Positions 34,273 to 43,015 are shown, counted from the first letter of the stretch. The stretch: DNA of 64,000 bases from an uncultured bacterium (GCA_949035555.1 CAROLD010000002.1:124001-188000), one strand, 5' to 3'. The notes: a model not told the origin generated them from the letters alone. Program-made: numbers and translations.

Positions 34273-35559
34273 ATGACAACTATAAAAGCGGTAATTCTTG
34301 CAGCAGGAAAAGGCACAAGAATGAAATCAGAAACAACACCAAAAGTTTTACACGAAATTATGGGAAAAACTTTACTGGGATATGTTTTAGATAACGTTAA
34401 AAATTTTGTATCTGAAGAATTTGTAATCGTCGGACACCACGCAGAAGAAGTTGAAAAATTTGTTCAAAACAATTATGAAAACGCAAAAACAGTTCTTCAA
34501 TCACCGCAACTAGGAACAGGACATGCGGTTTCAATGGTCTGCCCGTCATTAGAAAATTTTGACGGACTTGTTATCATCCTTTGCGGAGATACCCCGCTTG
34601 TGAAAGAAGAAACTTTGAAAGAATTTGTTGAATTTCACAAATCAAACAACTGTGATATTACGGTTATGAGTACTATTTTTGATAACCCGACAAACTACGG
34701 CAGAATTATCCGCGGGGAAGATAATACCTTAGAATGTATTGTTGAAGAAAAAGACGCAACCTCAGAACAAAAAGCCGTAAAAGAAGTTAATGCAGGAATT
34801 TACTGTCTTAACTGGAGCAAGATTAAATCTGCATTTGGACAATTAAAAAGCAACAACGCTCAAGGGGAATACTATTTGACAGATATTATTTCTTGGGGCA
34901 AAGCTCAAAAGCTTAATGTTAACGCATATATTTTAGAAAACAGCGATGAAATTTACGGAATTAATTCAAGATTAAACCTTGCCGAAGCCGCAAAAATGAT
35001 GAATAAACGCAACCTTGAAAAATATATGGAAAACGGAGTTACAATTGTTGATCCTGATAGCACATGGATTAGCGAAGACACTCAAATAGGTCAGGATACA
35101 ATAATTTATCCTTTTACATACATTGAAGGCGCAAATAAAATAGGAAAAAGCTGTAAAATCGGACCTTGCGCGCACTTAAGAGGCGGAGTTGAAGTCTGCG
35201 ACCGCGTAAAAGTCGGCAACTTTGTAGAAGTTAAGAAATCAAAAATTTCATCAGACACAAACGTCGGACATCTTTCGTACATCGGTGACAGCGAACTTGG
35301 TGAACATGTAAACATCGGTGCAGGAACAATCACAGCAAACTACAACCCGCTGACAAAAGTTAAATCAAAAACAATCCTGAAAGATAATGTAAAAATCGGT
35401 TCCAATTCAGTACTTGTAGCGCCTGTAACGGTTGAAGAAGGTGCAAACATCGGTGCAGGCGGAATTATTACAAAAAACGTAAGCGCTTGGTCACTTGCAA
35501 TCACCCGTTCACCGTTAAAAGTTGTTGAAAACTGGGTAAAAAAACAAATTTCTAAATAA
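34273..35559 (+). CDS. glmU: Bifunctional UDP-N-acetylglucosamine pyrophosphorylase / glucosamine-1-phosphate acetyltransferase
   Basis: 428 residues, slightly shorter than the usual 450-460. N-terminal uridylyltransferase: VILAAGKGTRMKSETTPKVL (the family signature) and GDTPLV. C-terminal left-handed beta-helix: repeated hexapeptides such as IGKSCKIGPCAHLRGGV, VGNFVEVKKSKISSDTNVGH, LSYIGDSELGEHVNIGAGTI and NIGAGGI, with Lys and His of the acetyltransferase site. Makes UDP-GlcNAc for peptidoglycan and LPS. AAGGAGAT ribosome site. Confidence 0.95.
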   Translation: MTTIKAVILAAGKGTRMKSETTPKVLHEIMGKTLLGYVLDNVKNFVSEEFVIVGHHAEEVEKFVQNNYENAKTVLQSPQLGTGHAVSMVCPSLENFDGLVIILCGDTPLVKEETLKEFVEFHKSNNCDITVMSTIFDNPTNYGRIIRGEDNTLECIVEEKDATSEQKAVKEVNAGIYCLNWSKIKSAFGQLKSNNAQGEYYLTDIISWGKAQKLNVNAYILENSDEIYGINSRLNLAEAAKMMNKRNLEKYMENGVTIVDPDSTWISEDTQIGQDTIIYPFTYIEGANKIGKSCKIGPCAHLRGGVEVCDRVKVGNFVEVKKSKISSDTNVGHLSYIGDSELGEHVNIGAGTITANYNPLTKVKSKTILKDNVKIGSNSVLVAPVTVEEGANIGAGGIITKNVSAWSLAITRSPLKVVENWVKKQISK

Positions 35560-35580
35560 GAAAATTACAAAAATTCGCCC

Positions 35581-37368
35581 CTACTTAGCGCGCTGGAAAA
35601 AGCCCGCAAGCTCTTTGTGCGCAATAACTTTTGATATCGTTCTTCCGTGAGGGCATGTGTATGGCATTTTTGTAGTGCGCCATTTTTTGATAATTTCCTG
35701 CATCTGCCAGATTGATAATTTTGTATTAGCTTTCACCGCCGCTTTACAAGATGTTGTGATAAGGATTTTTTCTTCCAAATTATCAATATCACCTTCGATA
35801 TTTTCCAAAATATCAGCGATTATATCTTTCGGATTAACTTTCGACAACAACTGCGGAACTTTGCGAAAAATCAATTCATTATCTTTCAAAAAGTCTATTC
35901 CGTAACCAAAACGTTCAAATTTATCTAAATTTTCCTTAATAAGTTCTGCTTCTGAAGATGAAACCTCAATAACATCAGACACAAAAAGCATTTGTGAAAC
36001 AATGTTTTTTTCAGACTTCAATTTTTCATAAATATAACGTTCTTCCGCAATGTGCTGGTCAACAATTTCCAAACCGTCATCCGTATCAATCAAAATATAT
36101 GTATCGTGATACTGCCCTACAATTTTTTCTTCCGGTTCCGGAGCTGTCACCTGCGGAGTGAAAATCTGTTTTTGTTCAGTAAATACAGGCGGATGAGATT
36201 GAGAAAATTTCTTTGTTTCTTCCTGCATTTTTTGCATTCCTAAATCCGAAATATACATTGTATCGGATTTTTCATCTACATAAACTTCTTTTTGAGCAGA
36301 CATAGCCTGTGGAAATTCCACAACATTAGCAGGTTGTTCAAATTTCTCAGGTGCTTGAGTTTGCGGCGGAAGAGTTTCCTTGTAATTTGAAAGTCCTGCT
36401 TCAATTGATGAATAAATGAAATTAAAAATCTGATTCGGATTTTTGTATCGAACTTCTTTTTTTGTCGGGTGAACATTCACGTCCACATCGTGAGGAGGAA
36501 TTTCCAAATTCAGCACAACAAACGGGAATTTATTATTTGCCGTGAGATTTTTATAAACCATATCAATCGCTTTTTGGAAAACCGGACATTTAACACTTCT
36601 TGAATTAATATAGATATGATAACTCTTCTTGCTTGAGCGTGTATAATCAGGGGTGCTGACAAACCCGCTTATTTTCAACCCTGAAATATTGTCTGTTTTT
36701 AAAACTTCTTTAAGGTTATTTGTAACATCAGATGAGTAAACCTCTTTAATTGTTTGAGTAAGATTATTTTGCCCCGTAGTTTTCAGAACGGTTTTGCCAA
36801 ATTTTTTCAGCTCAATGGAAACTTCAGGATGCGAAAGCGCGATTGATTGGATAATTTCCTGAATATATGAAAATTCTGTATTGGCACTTTTCAAAAACTT
36901 CAAACGGACGGGCACATTATAGAACAAATCTTTGATCTCCATAATGGTACCGATTGCACATCCGGTTTCGACTTGAGAAACTTCGGAATTTTCACACTTA
37001 ACTTTCGTACCTGTTTCAAAATCTTTAGTACGTGTAATACAGGTTAATTTTGAAATAGAAATAATACTGGCAAGAGCTTCTCCGCGAAAACCAAGTGTAC
37101 GAATATCAAAAAGATCTTCGTCTTCTTGAAGTTTGCTTGTTGCGTGCTTAGAAAAGGCAAGAAGAATATCATCAGGATGAATTCCGCATCCGTTATCCGC
37201 AACACGAATATCACGGCATTCATTCGTAATCTCGATACTAACTCTTGTTGCCCCTGCGTCAATGGAATTTTCAGTTAATTCTTTAACAACAGATGCCGGT
37301 CTTTCAATAACTTCGCCTGCCGCAATTTGGTTAATCAAATGTTTTGATAATTGTTTTATTCTTGCCAT
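35581..37368 (-). CDS. mutL: DNA mismatch repair protein MutL
   Basis: 595 residues. GHKL ATPase: LINQIAAGEVIERPASVVKE, DNGCGI, TLGFRGEAL, all standard. The C-terminal domain (residues 400-595) contains QYHDTYILIDTDDGLEIVDQ with HIAEERYIYEKL in place of the canonical D-Q-H-A-A-H-E-R; the usual DQHAxxER motif reads DQHIAEERY and is near the end of the linker. TTSCKAAVKAN and CPHGRTI match the endonuclease metal-site motifs ACxAAVKAG and CPHGRPT of nicking MutL proteins. So this is probably a nicking-type enzyme. AAAGGA ribosome site. mutS is not adjacent. Confidence 0.94.
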   Translation of the reverse strand: MARIKQLSKHLINQIAAGEVIERPASVVKELTENSIDAGATRVSIEITNECRDIRVADNGCGIHPDDILLAFSKHATSKLQEDEDLFDIRTLGFRGEALASIISISKLTCITRTKDFETGTKVKCENSEVSQVETGCAIGTIMEIKDLFYNVPVRLKFLKSANTEFSYIQEIIQSIALSHPEVSIELKKFGKTVLKTTGQNNLTQTIKEVYSSDVTNNLKEVLKTDNISGLKISGFVSTPDYTRSSKKSYHIYINSRSVKCPVFQKAIDMVYKNLTANNKFPFVVLNLEIPPHDVDVNVHPTKKEVRYKNPNQIFNFIYSSIEAGLSNYKETLPPQTQAPEKFEQPANVVEFPQAMSAQKEVYVDEKSDTMYISDLGMQKMQEETKKFSQSHPPVFTEQKQIFTPQVTAPEPEEKIVGQYHDTYILIDTDDGLEIVDQHIAEERYIYEKLKSEKNIVSQMLFVSDVIEVSSSEAELIKENLDKFERFGYGIDFLKDNELIFRKVPQLLSKVNPKDIIADILENIEGDIDNLEEKILITTSCKAAVKANTKLSIWQMQEIIKKWRTTKMPYTCPHGRTISKVIAHKELAGFFQRAK

Positions 37369-37396
37369 AATACTATCCTTTTTTGATAAATCATAA

Positions 37397-37465
37397 GATT
37401 TACATTTACCCCCAATCTACAGTAATTTTGTAAATTTCAATATCATTGGTGGCTGCATTTACCCC
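37397..37465 (-). repeat. Dispersed GGGGTAAAT repeat, copies 4 and 5
   Basis: On the minus strand GGGGTAAATGCAGCCACCAA then TGATATTGAAATTTACAAAA and TTACTG (37420-37465), followed by a second GGGGGTAAATGTAAATC (37397-37413). The two GGGG blocks are 52 bp apart, the same spacing as copies 1 and 2. Confidence 0.7.
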
Positions 37466-37581
37466 AATCTACCGCAAACACAAAATCATCTAAACGTTTG
37501 ATTACAAATTTGAAACATTTTTATACTATGGAAATGTAAAAGAAGACTTGGATAAATATATACGGATTGCGGAGGGGCATT

Positions 37582-38463
37582 TTGGTTAGAAAAGCAGTAT
37601 CAAATTTAAAACTACAACCGAAAAAACAGGCAGATTTGCAAATTGTCAAACAGCCTGATATTAAAACTACCAAATATAGTGATATTAATTTGAAAAAATG
37701 GAGAGATTACGCGCATATTCTAACCGGAACGCTATGGCAATTCCCTTCAAGACTGAAACAACACGGGCACTCAAATGAGTACCACGGAAATTATATTCCA
37801 CAAATTGCACAACAAATGTACGAAAGATACACAAAGAAAAATGATGTTGTACTTGATTTGTTTTTCGGTTCAGGAACTTCAGGCATTGAAGCAATCAACA
37901 TGAACAGACGTTGTATCGGTGTAGAATTGAAAGACGAACTTGCAGAAAGTGTTTCGGAAAAATTCACTCCAAAACAACTGGTTACAGACGTAAATATCAT
38001 TTGTGCAGACTCAACATCAGAACTTGCAGCTGAAAAAGTTAAAGCTCGTTTGGAAATTATGGGCGAAGAGAAAGCACAATTCTTAATGCTTCACCCGCCT
38101 TATGATGATATTATTAAATTCTCTGACAAGAAAGAAGACCTTTCTAACTGCGAGTCAACAGAAGAATTTTATGATATGTTTGAAAAAGTTGCTAAAAACG
38201 GTTATGACTTACTGGAAAAAGGACGTTTTGCCTGCTTAATTATCGGCGACAGCTACAAGAATTCAGAAGTACAGCCGCTAGGCTTTGAATGTATGAACAG
38301 AATGAGAAAACTCGGTTTTGTTCTAAAATCAACAATTGTAAAAGATATTCAAGGCAACGAACGCGGAAAAGGCAGAACCGCAAACCTGTGGCGCTATAGA
38401 GCACTGGCAGGAGGTTTCAGCATCTTCACTCACGAATACATTTTCGTATTCCAAAAACCTTAA
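37582..38463 (+). CDS. Site-specific DNA methyltransferase-like protein
   Basis: About 293 residues from a TTG at 37582 with GGAGGGG 5 nt upstream. AdoMet-binding motif I is VLDLFFGSGTSGIEA (about residue 92), then IGVELKDELAE (motif II), and FLMLHPPYDDIIKFS (about residue 168) stands for motif IV, reading HPPY where amino-MTases normally have D/N/S-PP-Y/F. The motif order (I, then IV) is that of the alpha/gamma amino-MTase groups. TANLWRYRALAGGF near the end is unusual. There is no restriction endonuclease next to it, so it is an orphan. The HPPY variant could also mean a substrate other than DNA. Confidence 0.7.
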   Translation: MVRKAVSNLKLQPKKQADLQIVKQPDIKTTKYSDINLKKWRDYAHILTGTLWQFPSRLKQHGHSNEYHGNYIPQIAQQMYERYTKKNDVVLDLFFGSGTSGIEAINMNRRCIGVELKDELAESVSEKFTPKQLVTDVNIICADSTSELAAEKVKARLEIMGEEKAQFLMLHPPYDDIIKFSDKKEDLSNCESTEEFYDMFEKVAKNGYDLLEKGRFACLIIGDSYKNSEVQPLGFECMNRMRKLGFVLKSTIVKDIQGNERGKGRTANLWRYRALAGGFSIFTHEYIFVFQKP

Positions 38464-38480
38464 AATTAAATATATAAACA

Positions 38481-38510
38481 GAAGGCGCGGGATAAAAATC
38501 CCGCGCCTTC
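38481..38510. terminator. Hairpin between methyltransferase and HExxH gene
   Basis: GAAGGCGCGGGAT and ATCCCGCGCCTTC, a 13-bp perfect stem, 4-nt loop. It lies between converging genes; T-tracts on both sides are weak. Confidence 0.75.
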
Positions 38511-38515
38511 TGTTA

Positions 38516-38872
38516 TTAACCTTGAATATCTAACTTTTTACCCTGATGGCTCGATTTAAATGCAAGAGCCTGCATCTTAATCTGTTCAGCCTGTCCTGCA
38601 ACTTTGTAATCCTGTGCAGATGGGTCACCAGGTGCCAATGCAGCTCTGATAACCGTATTTGCATGGTCAATTGTTTTTTGCGGATTATTCCTATCCAATA
38701 CAGGCATTCTAATAGGAACATGTCCTGATACAGGAATACCTTCCGAATTCCGCTCAATAGAAATTGCGCCCGCAAACTGTCCGCCTGCTGCCTTATGCGC
38801 CATCTCGTGCGCATAAATGTGATTATAATTTCTATTAATTAAATCTTGTTTTGCTGCAAAATTCACTACCAT
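38516..38872 (-). CDS. Small SprA-like HExxH protein (putative metalloprotease CatD-domain type)
   Basis: 118 residues from the ATG at 38872, where GAGGT is 8 nt upstream; an in-frame ATG at 38893 lies inside the -10 element. HEMAHKAAGGQFAGAISIER contains HExxH. Then PVSGHVPIRMPVLDRNNPQK, TIDHANTVIRAALAPGDPSA and QDYKVAGQAEQIKMQAL, the conserved core of SprA-related proteins (AALAPxDPSAQDxxVAxxA). The usual long N-terminal region is missing, so it is nearly only the core. No secretion signal. Transcript start by the promoter is about 5 nt before the SD. Confidence 0.7.
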   Translation of the reverse strand: MVVNFAAKQDLINRNYNHIYAHEMAHKAAGGQFAGAISIERNSEGIPVSGHVPIRMPVLDRNNPQKTIDHANTVIRAALAPGDPSAQDYKVAGQAEQIKMQALAFKSSHQGKKLDIQG

Positions 38873-38891
38873 ATACACTACCTCTGCTACC

Positions 38892-38920
38892 ATTGTAGCA
38901 ATTTAACATATTTTTGTCAA
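38892..38920 (-). promoter_or_regulatory. Promoter of the HExxH gene
   Basis: Minus strand TTGACA (38915-38920), 17 nt, TACAAT (38892-38897); near-consensus. Confidence 0.75.
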
Positions 38921-39099
38921 TTACTTATGTTATTTGTAACAAAATATTAATACAGAATTTAATACTCAATTTTCCCTGTTTATAAGGGTTATAACCAACC
39001 GTAACCATGATTACATTTCAGTTTCTGGTCAATTTTTGAGGACAAAAAATCTTTATAAGAATATAGGTTGAAAGTTAAAAGAAAGTGAAAGGGAATTTT

Positions 39100-40127
39100 A
39101 TGTCTATTAACAGTGTAGGAAACATCGGATACTATCCGAATGCAACAACGTTTACCTCAAAACGTTACAATGGTACGGAAGATTTTAAACCGGGATTTTA
39201 CAATCCTGAACAAAAAGAAAAAGCAGAAAAAAGAGGTAAAACTCTAATAACTGTTGCCGCACTTGCAGTCGTTGGTACCGCAGCTTGGTTCTTAACCAAA
39301 GGTAAAGGTCAAAAATATGTTACTCAATTAAAAGACTACTTTACAAAAGGTAAAGGCAGCGAATATATTCAAAAGGCAAAAGATTTCTTCAAAAACTTAT
39401 TCCAGAAAGGTGGAAAAACCGCAGAAGCAGGCGCTAAAACAGCTGCACCTGTTGCTGAAACTGCAGCTGATGCAGGTGTAAAAATTGCAGAAAAAAATAC
39501 TAAAGTGGCAGAAACTATTGCAAATATTGAAACAAAAAATACTAACAGTGGTGCCAGAAAATTAGTTGAAGATGCAATCAAAGATACTCCAACCAAAGCT
39601 CAACAAGCAGCTTATGACAGAGCTATTGCATACGTTCCGCCGACAGCAGAACAAAAAGTTGCAATTGAAGCTAATAACGCAGCAGTCAAAAAAGCAACTG
39701 CAGAAGCTCGCCAAATTCAAAATAACATCTCAGACGAAAGTTTGGACGCCCTTAAAAACTTAAGAAACAAATTACCTGAAAATCCTGTGCCGACTATTGT
39801 AAAAGAACCATCAGCAAAGGTAAAAAAACAACAAATTGAACAAGCTTGGGCTGAATATACAAGAAAACCGGAAGTAACAGTTCCAAAACAAAATATCCCA
39901 ACAAGTGCCGAAATCTGGGCAAAACAGAAGCTGAAGCTGCTAAAGTTGCTAAAGAAGAAGCCGAAGTTATGGCACAAATGTTCCCGAAAGCTCCAAAGAA
40001 AATTGATCTTCCTGCTTCATCAGAACCGGCAAAAGCTTTAGACCCTAAATTATGGGAAACTGCAGGCACTCAACAAGCAGCAGTATCAGCAGATGAGTTA
40101 GAAATGCTAAAATCATTAGGCTTCTAA
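39100..40127 (+). pseudogene. Hypothetical Ala/Lys-rich protein gene with apparent frameshift
   Basis: The ATG at 39100 has AAGGG 6 nt upstream. The chain begins SINSVGNIGYYPNATTFTSK, has one hydrophobic segment (TLITVAALAVVGTAAWFLT) and long Ala/Lys-rich helices. The first frame then becomes a low-complexity KLLKLLKKKPK run and stops at 40041. The -1 frame from an A4 run at 39921-39924 gives KTEAEAAKVAKEEAEVM and continues to a clean ending SADELEMLKSLGF at 40127. The full product would be about 342 residues. One A is probably missing from the run, or it slips. No family recognised. Confidence 0.6.
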
Positions 40128-40150
40128 TAAAAAAATAATTCCCTTAAACT

Positions 40151-40900
40151 TTAAAACATCGATTGGCGATTTAATTTAATTTCATTTATCTGTTCAAGAT
40201 AATCCGAATTAGTTAAGTCGCCAATCGATTTGTATAAATTCAAAATACTCATTTGGATATTATCAGAGTTCATCTGAACCATGTCATTAGCCATTTCAGG
40301 ATTAGACATCGCAAGTCTTGTCATATCTCGGAAACCTGAGGAGGCAATTTCAAGCGCTAATTCATTATCCTGAGCAGTCTTGAATATAGCCTGAGCAATT
40401 ACCATCGGCATATGCGAAATCAATGCAGCTGCTTCATCATGTTTATCAGGTGTTGTTATAACAGGCTTAGCACCAAGAGCTTTTATTATTTCAATCAGCC
40501 TTTCGTCTTCACCATAAACAGGGGTTACAACCCACTTTGCCCCCTTAAACAAACCTTCAAAAGAGTTTTCGTAACCTTTGTGTTCTGTCCCTGCCATCGG
40601 ATGCGACGGTATAAATTTATACGAGCGCTGTTTTGTGCATACAAATCTTTTTAGAGAACAAACATCTGTTACAATGGTTTGCGCAGAAAGAATACCCTCT
40701 AATTCGTCCAAAACAGCAAGAGTTTTATTCATTGCAGTACATACAAATACCATATCACGATCTTTTAAAACCTCATATGATTTATAAATGCATTCACCAT
40801 CTTGTGATTTAGAAACAGCAATTACATCATAATTAAGCTTTCTCAAATCTTTAAATATAGAGCCGCCAATAAGCCCAAGACCAATTACACCAATTTTCAT
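40151..40900 (-). CDS. tyrA: Prephenate dehydrogenase
   Basis: About 249 residues from the ATG at 40900. NAD-binding GLGLIGGSIFKDL; VTDVCSLKR; SHPMAGTEHKGYENS, which is the prephenate-binding core with the catalytic His; then ALISHMPMVIAQAIF and SSGFRDMTRLAMS. All are typical of TyrA. Makes tyrosine precursor. Not fused to chorismate mutase or ACT. No SD: TATAGT with upstream TGC ends 6 nt before the ATG, indicating a leaderless message. A dispersed repeat lies immediately upstream. Confidence 0.9.
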   Translation of the reverse strand: MKIGVIGLGLIGGSIFKDLRKLNYDVIAVSKSQDGECIYKSYEVLKDRDMVFVCTAMNKTLAVLDELEGILSAQTIVTDVCSLKRFVCTKQRSYKFIPSHPMAGTEHKGYENSFEGLFKGAKWVVTPVYGEDERLIEIIKALGAKPVITTPDKHDEAAALISHMPMVIAQAIFKTAQDNELALEIASSGFRDMTRLAMSNPEMANDMVQMNSDNIQMSILNLYKSIGDLTNSDYLEQINEIKLNRQSMF

Positions 40901-40906
40901 AGAACT

Positions 40907-40915
40907 ACTATAGCA
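40907..40915 (-). promoter_or_regulatory. tyrA extended -10, leaderless geometry
   Basis: TGC-TATAGT then six bases, then ATG. The -35 region falls in the GGGGGTAAAT repeat. Confidence 0.5.
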
Positions 40916-40918
40916 CAA

Positions 40919-40943
40919 GGGGGTAAATATTGCCATCAATTGT
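40919..40943 (+). repeat. Dispersed GGGGTAAAT repeat, copy 6 (partial)
   Basis: GGGGGTAAATATTGCCATCA followed by ATTG, matching the first half of the repeat unit. Confidence 0.55.
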
Positions 40944-40951
40944 TTTCGTCA

Positions 40952-40970
40952 TTCCGGACTTGATCCGGAA
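40952..40970. repeat. Palindromic element TTCCGGA...TCCGGAA
   Basis: Seven-base perfect inverted repeat with a 5-nt loop, inside the string TCATTCCGGACTTGATCCGG. This kind of palindrome is dispersed in many bacterial genomes; a related GTCATTCTGC form occurs at 44727. Confidence 0.6.
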
Positions 40971-40997
40971 TCTATTCCCTTACAGGACTAACCAATA

Positions 40998-41315
40998 TTA
41001 CTCTGCCTTTTTGACTATCAAAATAGTATCTTCAATTTGAAGATTAAGCTTATCTGTTTCAGGATTTACATCTATTAAGTCAAGAATTAAATTAGACATA
41101 TAAATTCCGTAGTTTGTATTTTTCTTGCTTAAGGGTTTAACAAGATATTTGTCATAATCAGGATTATCAGGAAAAATTTCCTGAACATACAAGATTTTAT
41201 TAACGATTTTGAGTTGTACTTTGGAGGTTTCAGGCTTAAGACCCATTAATTTCAACATAGTCTTAGGTATATTTAAAAGCCATCCGTTGCCTCGTTCAGT
41301 TAATGTTTTAATCAT
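40998..41315 (-). CDS. Tandem AbrB/MazE-like DNA-binding protein
   Basis: 105 residues made of two similar halves: GNGWLLNIPKTMLKLMGLKP with a following strand VQLKIVNKILYV, and NYGIYMSNLILDLIDVNPET followed by LNLQIEDTILIV. Each half resembles one swapped-hairpin SpoVT-AbrB unit (G-x-x-x-x-I-P-x-x-x-L-x-x-x-x-V-x-P/E, then a strand pair). AbrB-family proteins normally dimerise from single units; here both are in one chain. There is no SD near; TATTTT lies 6 nt before the ATG. No toxin gene follows, so it is an orphan regulator. Confidence 0.65.
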   Translation of the reverse strand: MIKTLTERGNGWLLNIPKTMLKLMGLKPETSKVQLKIVNKILYVQEIFPDNPDYDKYLVKPLSKKNTNYGIYMSNLILDLIDVNPETDKLNLQIEDTILIVKKAE

Positions 41316-41415
41316 AATTCAAAAATAGCCTCTTGACCAGTTGATTTACATTGTATAGGTATGCTAGTGTATTTAATATGTACTTAAGGTTTACGAGAAA
41401 GGTTATCTTTTTATT

Positions 41416-41748
41416 ATGAAAATTATAAGCATAGATTTAGATGGGGTGCTCAATACCTATCACGGCAATTATGAACCCGATAAAATTCCTCCCATCAGCC
41501 CCGGAGCTTATGAGTTTTTAGAAAAACTATCTAAGCTCTATAATATTGAAATCTTTACCGTGCGTAACAAAAAACTTGTGGAAAAATGGTTGAAAGAAAA
41601 CAATATCTTACTTTTTATAAAAAATATTTCAAATATTAAAAATCCGTCATCAAGTATTATTATTGATGATAGGGCTTTAAAATTTGAGGGTGATTTTCAA
41701 GATACGTATAAAAATATTGTGAAATTTTGTCCGCATTGGAAGTGTTAG
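41416..41748 (+). CDS. HAD-like phosphatase, small
   Basis: 110 residues. HAD motif I DLDGVLNTYHG (DxD), motif II weak (IFTVRNKK), and motif IV IIIDDRALKF (DD). No cap domain; similar to the small BT0820-type HAD proteins. The nucleophile Asp and the acid at +2 are present, so catalysis is plausible; the substrate is unknown. Own terminator follows. The SD (GAAAGG) is 13 nt from the ATG, rather far. Confidence 0.7.
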   Translation: MKIISIDLDGVLNTYHGNYEPDKIPPISPGAYEFLEKLSKLYNIEIFTVRNKKLVEKWLKENNILLFIKNISNIKNPSSSIIIDDRALKFEGDFQDTYKNIVKFCPHWKC

Positions 41749-41762
41749 ATTCATATAAACAA

Positions 41763-41797
41763 AAAAGGCGGCGGATTTTTCAAATCCGCCGCCTTTT
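41763..41797. terminator. Bidirectional terminator
   Basis: AAAAGGCGGCGGATTT with its complement, a 16-bp stem, 3-nt loop, between HAD and HEAT genes. Its GGCGGCGGA core resembles the terminator at 5712. Confidence 0.9.
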
Positions 41798-41816
41798 GAT
41801 TGTTTTATATACTTAA

Positions 41817-42674
41817 TTAAAATGTACCTGCAGGTTTTTTCTGAGGTGTAGCACCAGGAATTGATTGCCAATTTGCTGCCATAATTTTCTTGAATGATTT
41901 CAAAGCTGTATCTTCTAATTCGCCTAATTCTTCAGCTTCCATAATCAATTCTCTTAACGGCATCAATGCTCTAGGGTCTCTTAAAACACCTAATGCAGCA
42001 GCTGCACCAGCTCTTACAAGTTCATTTTCAGAACGATTTTTCATAACATCGATTAATGCAGGAACTGCTTTTGTATCGTTCAATTTGCCTAAAGATGTTA
42101 CAGCGTAAATTCTTACGTTAACCCATTCGTCATAAAGCATGTTAATAATTTTATCAACAGCTTTTTTATTGCCGATTTCGCCTAAAGCTCTTGTTGCATC
42201 GCATCTTACGTTAACTTTTTCGTGGTCTAAAGATTCGATTAACGCATCAGTTGCAACGTCGCCGATTTCGATTAAAGCATCAGTTGCAGTGATACAAACT
42301 TGAGGGTTTTCATCGTTTAAAGATTCAACAAGCGGTTCAACAACGATTGCGCCGCCTAAACGACCCAATGCACGTGCTGCACGAACTCTAACGTCAACGT
42401 TTCTGTCTTCACGTAATGATTCGATTAAGTGAGTAGTAGCAGCACAATCGCCTAATTCACCTAAAGCTCTTGCCGCATATAATCTTACGGAACCGTTTTT
42501 GTCATGTTTCAAAACATCGATTAAAGGTTCAACGGCTTTTGAATCGCCCATTTCGCCTAAAACACGAGCTGCATTATATCTGACTTTTTCAGAGTTGCTT
42601 GTTCTTAAGTCATTTAATAACTCGTCAAATGTTTTTTTAACTTGTTTTTTCTTACTGTTCACACTAATTGTCAT
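41817..42674 (-). CDS. HEAT-repeat protein (PBS lyase HEAT-like)
   Basis: 285 residues, almost entirely about eight 31-residue repeats. Each reads like VRYNAARVLGEMGDSKAVEP then LIDVLKHDKNG, with variations such as VRVRAARALGRLGGAIVVEP. Consensus V-R-x-x-A-A-x-A-L-G-x-L-G-D is that of phycobilisome-lyase-type HEAT repeats (CpcE/NblB families), though no phycobilisome is expected here. Role: protein-protein scaffold, partner unknown. GGAGG ribosome site. The neighbouring 340-bp gap (42675-43015) contains AT-rich sequence with no gene I can see. Confidence 0.85.
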   Translation of the reverse strand: MTISVNSKKKQVKKTFDELLNDLRTSNSEKVRYNAARVLGEMGDSKAVEPLIDVLKHDKNGSVRLYAARALGELGDCAATTHLIESLREDRNVDVRVRAARALGRLGGAIVVEPLVESLNDENPQVCITATDALIEIGDVATDALIESLDHEKVNVRCDATRALGEIGNKKAVDKIINMLYDEWVNVRIYAVTSLGKLNDTKAVPALIDVMKNRSENELVRAGAAAALGVLRDPRALMPLRELIMEAEELGELEDTALKSFKKIMAANWQSIPGATPQKKPAGTF

Positions 42675-43015
42675 TATTTTCCTCCGACACTACAATAAAT
42701 ATTCACACCTTACTTCTTTATAAAAAATTTTTTGCGAATATTATTGCTTTATTTGTGATATCTTTGTAAAATTTGTTTACAATTCATAAACTTGATTTAA
42801 TTTTCCTACTACTGTGAATTTAAGGTCAGAAATTTTATTAAGGGTAACACTGACACTTATTTATCTTGTACTACTATAATAACACATTTTTCATCTTATT
42901 TCCTCAATTATATAAATTATTTTAAAAATTTTTAGAACTGTTTTTTTAAAAATATCTCTCATTTAGAAATAATTAAAAACTTTATGTAACATAACTTAAC
43001 AATTTATTACTCACT

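Noticed and set aside
41416..41418. Leaderless start for the HAD gene and for 41315
   Set aside because: TATCTT and TATTTT lie 6 nt before these ATGs, but the matches are weak and in AT-rich DNA such hexamers arise by chance; not counted as strong cases.
41817..42674. Phycobilisome lyase
   Set aside because: The repeats match the HEAT-like family, but these repeats occur in many scaffolds and no phycobiliprotein gene or catalytic partner is present.
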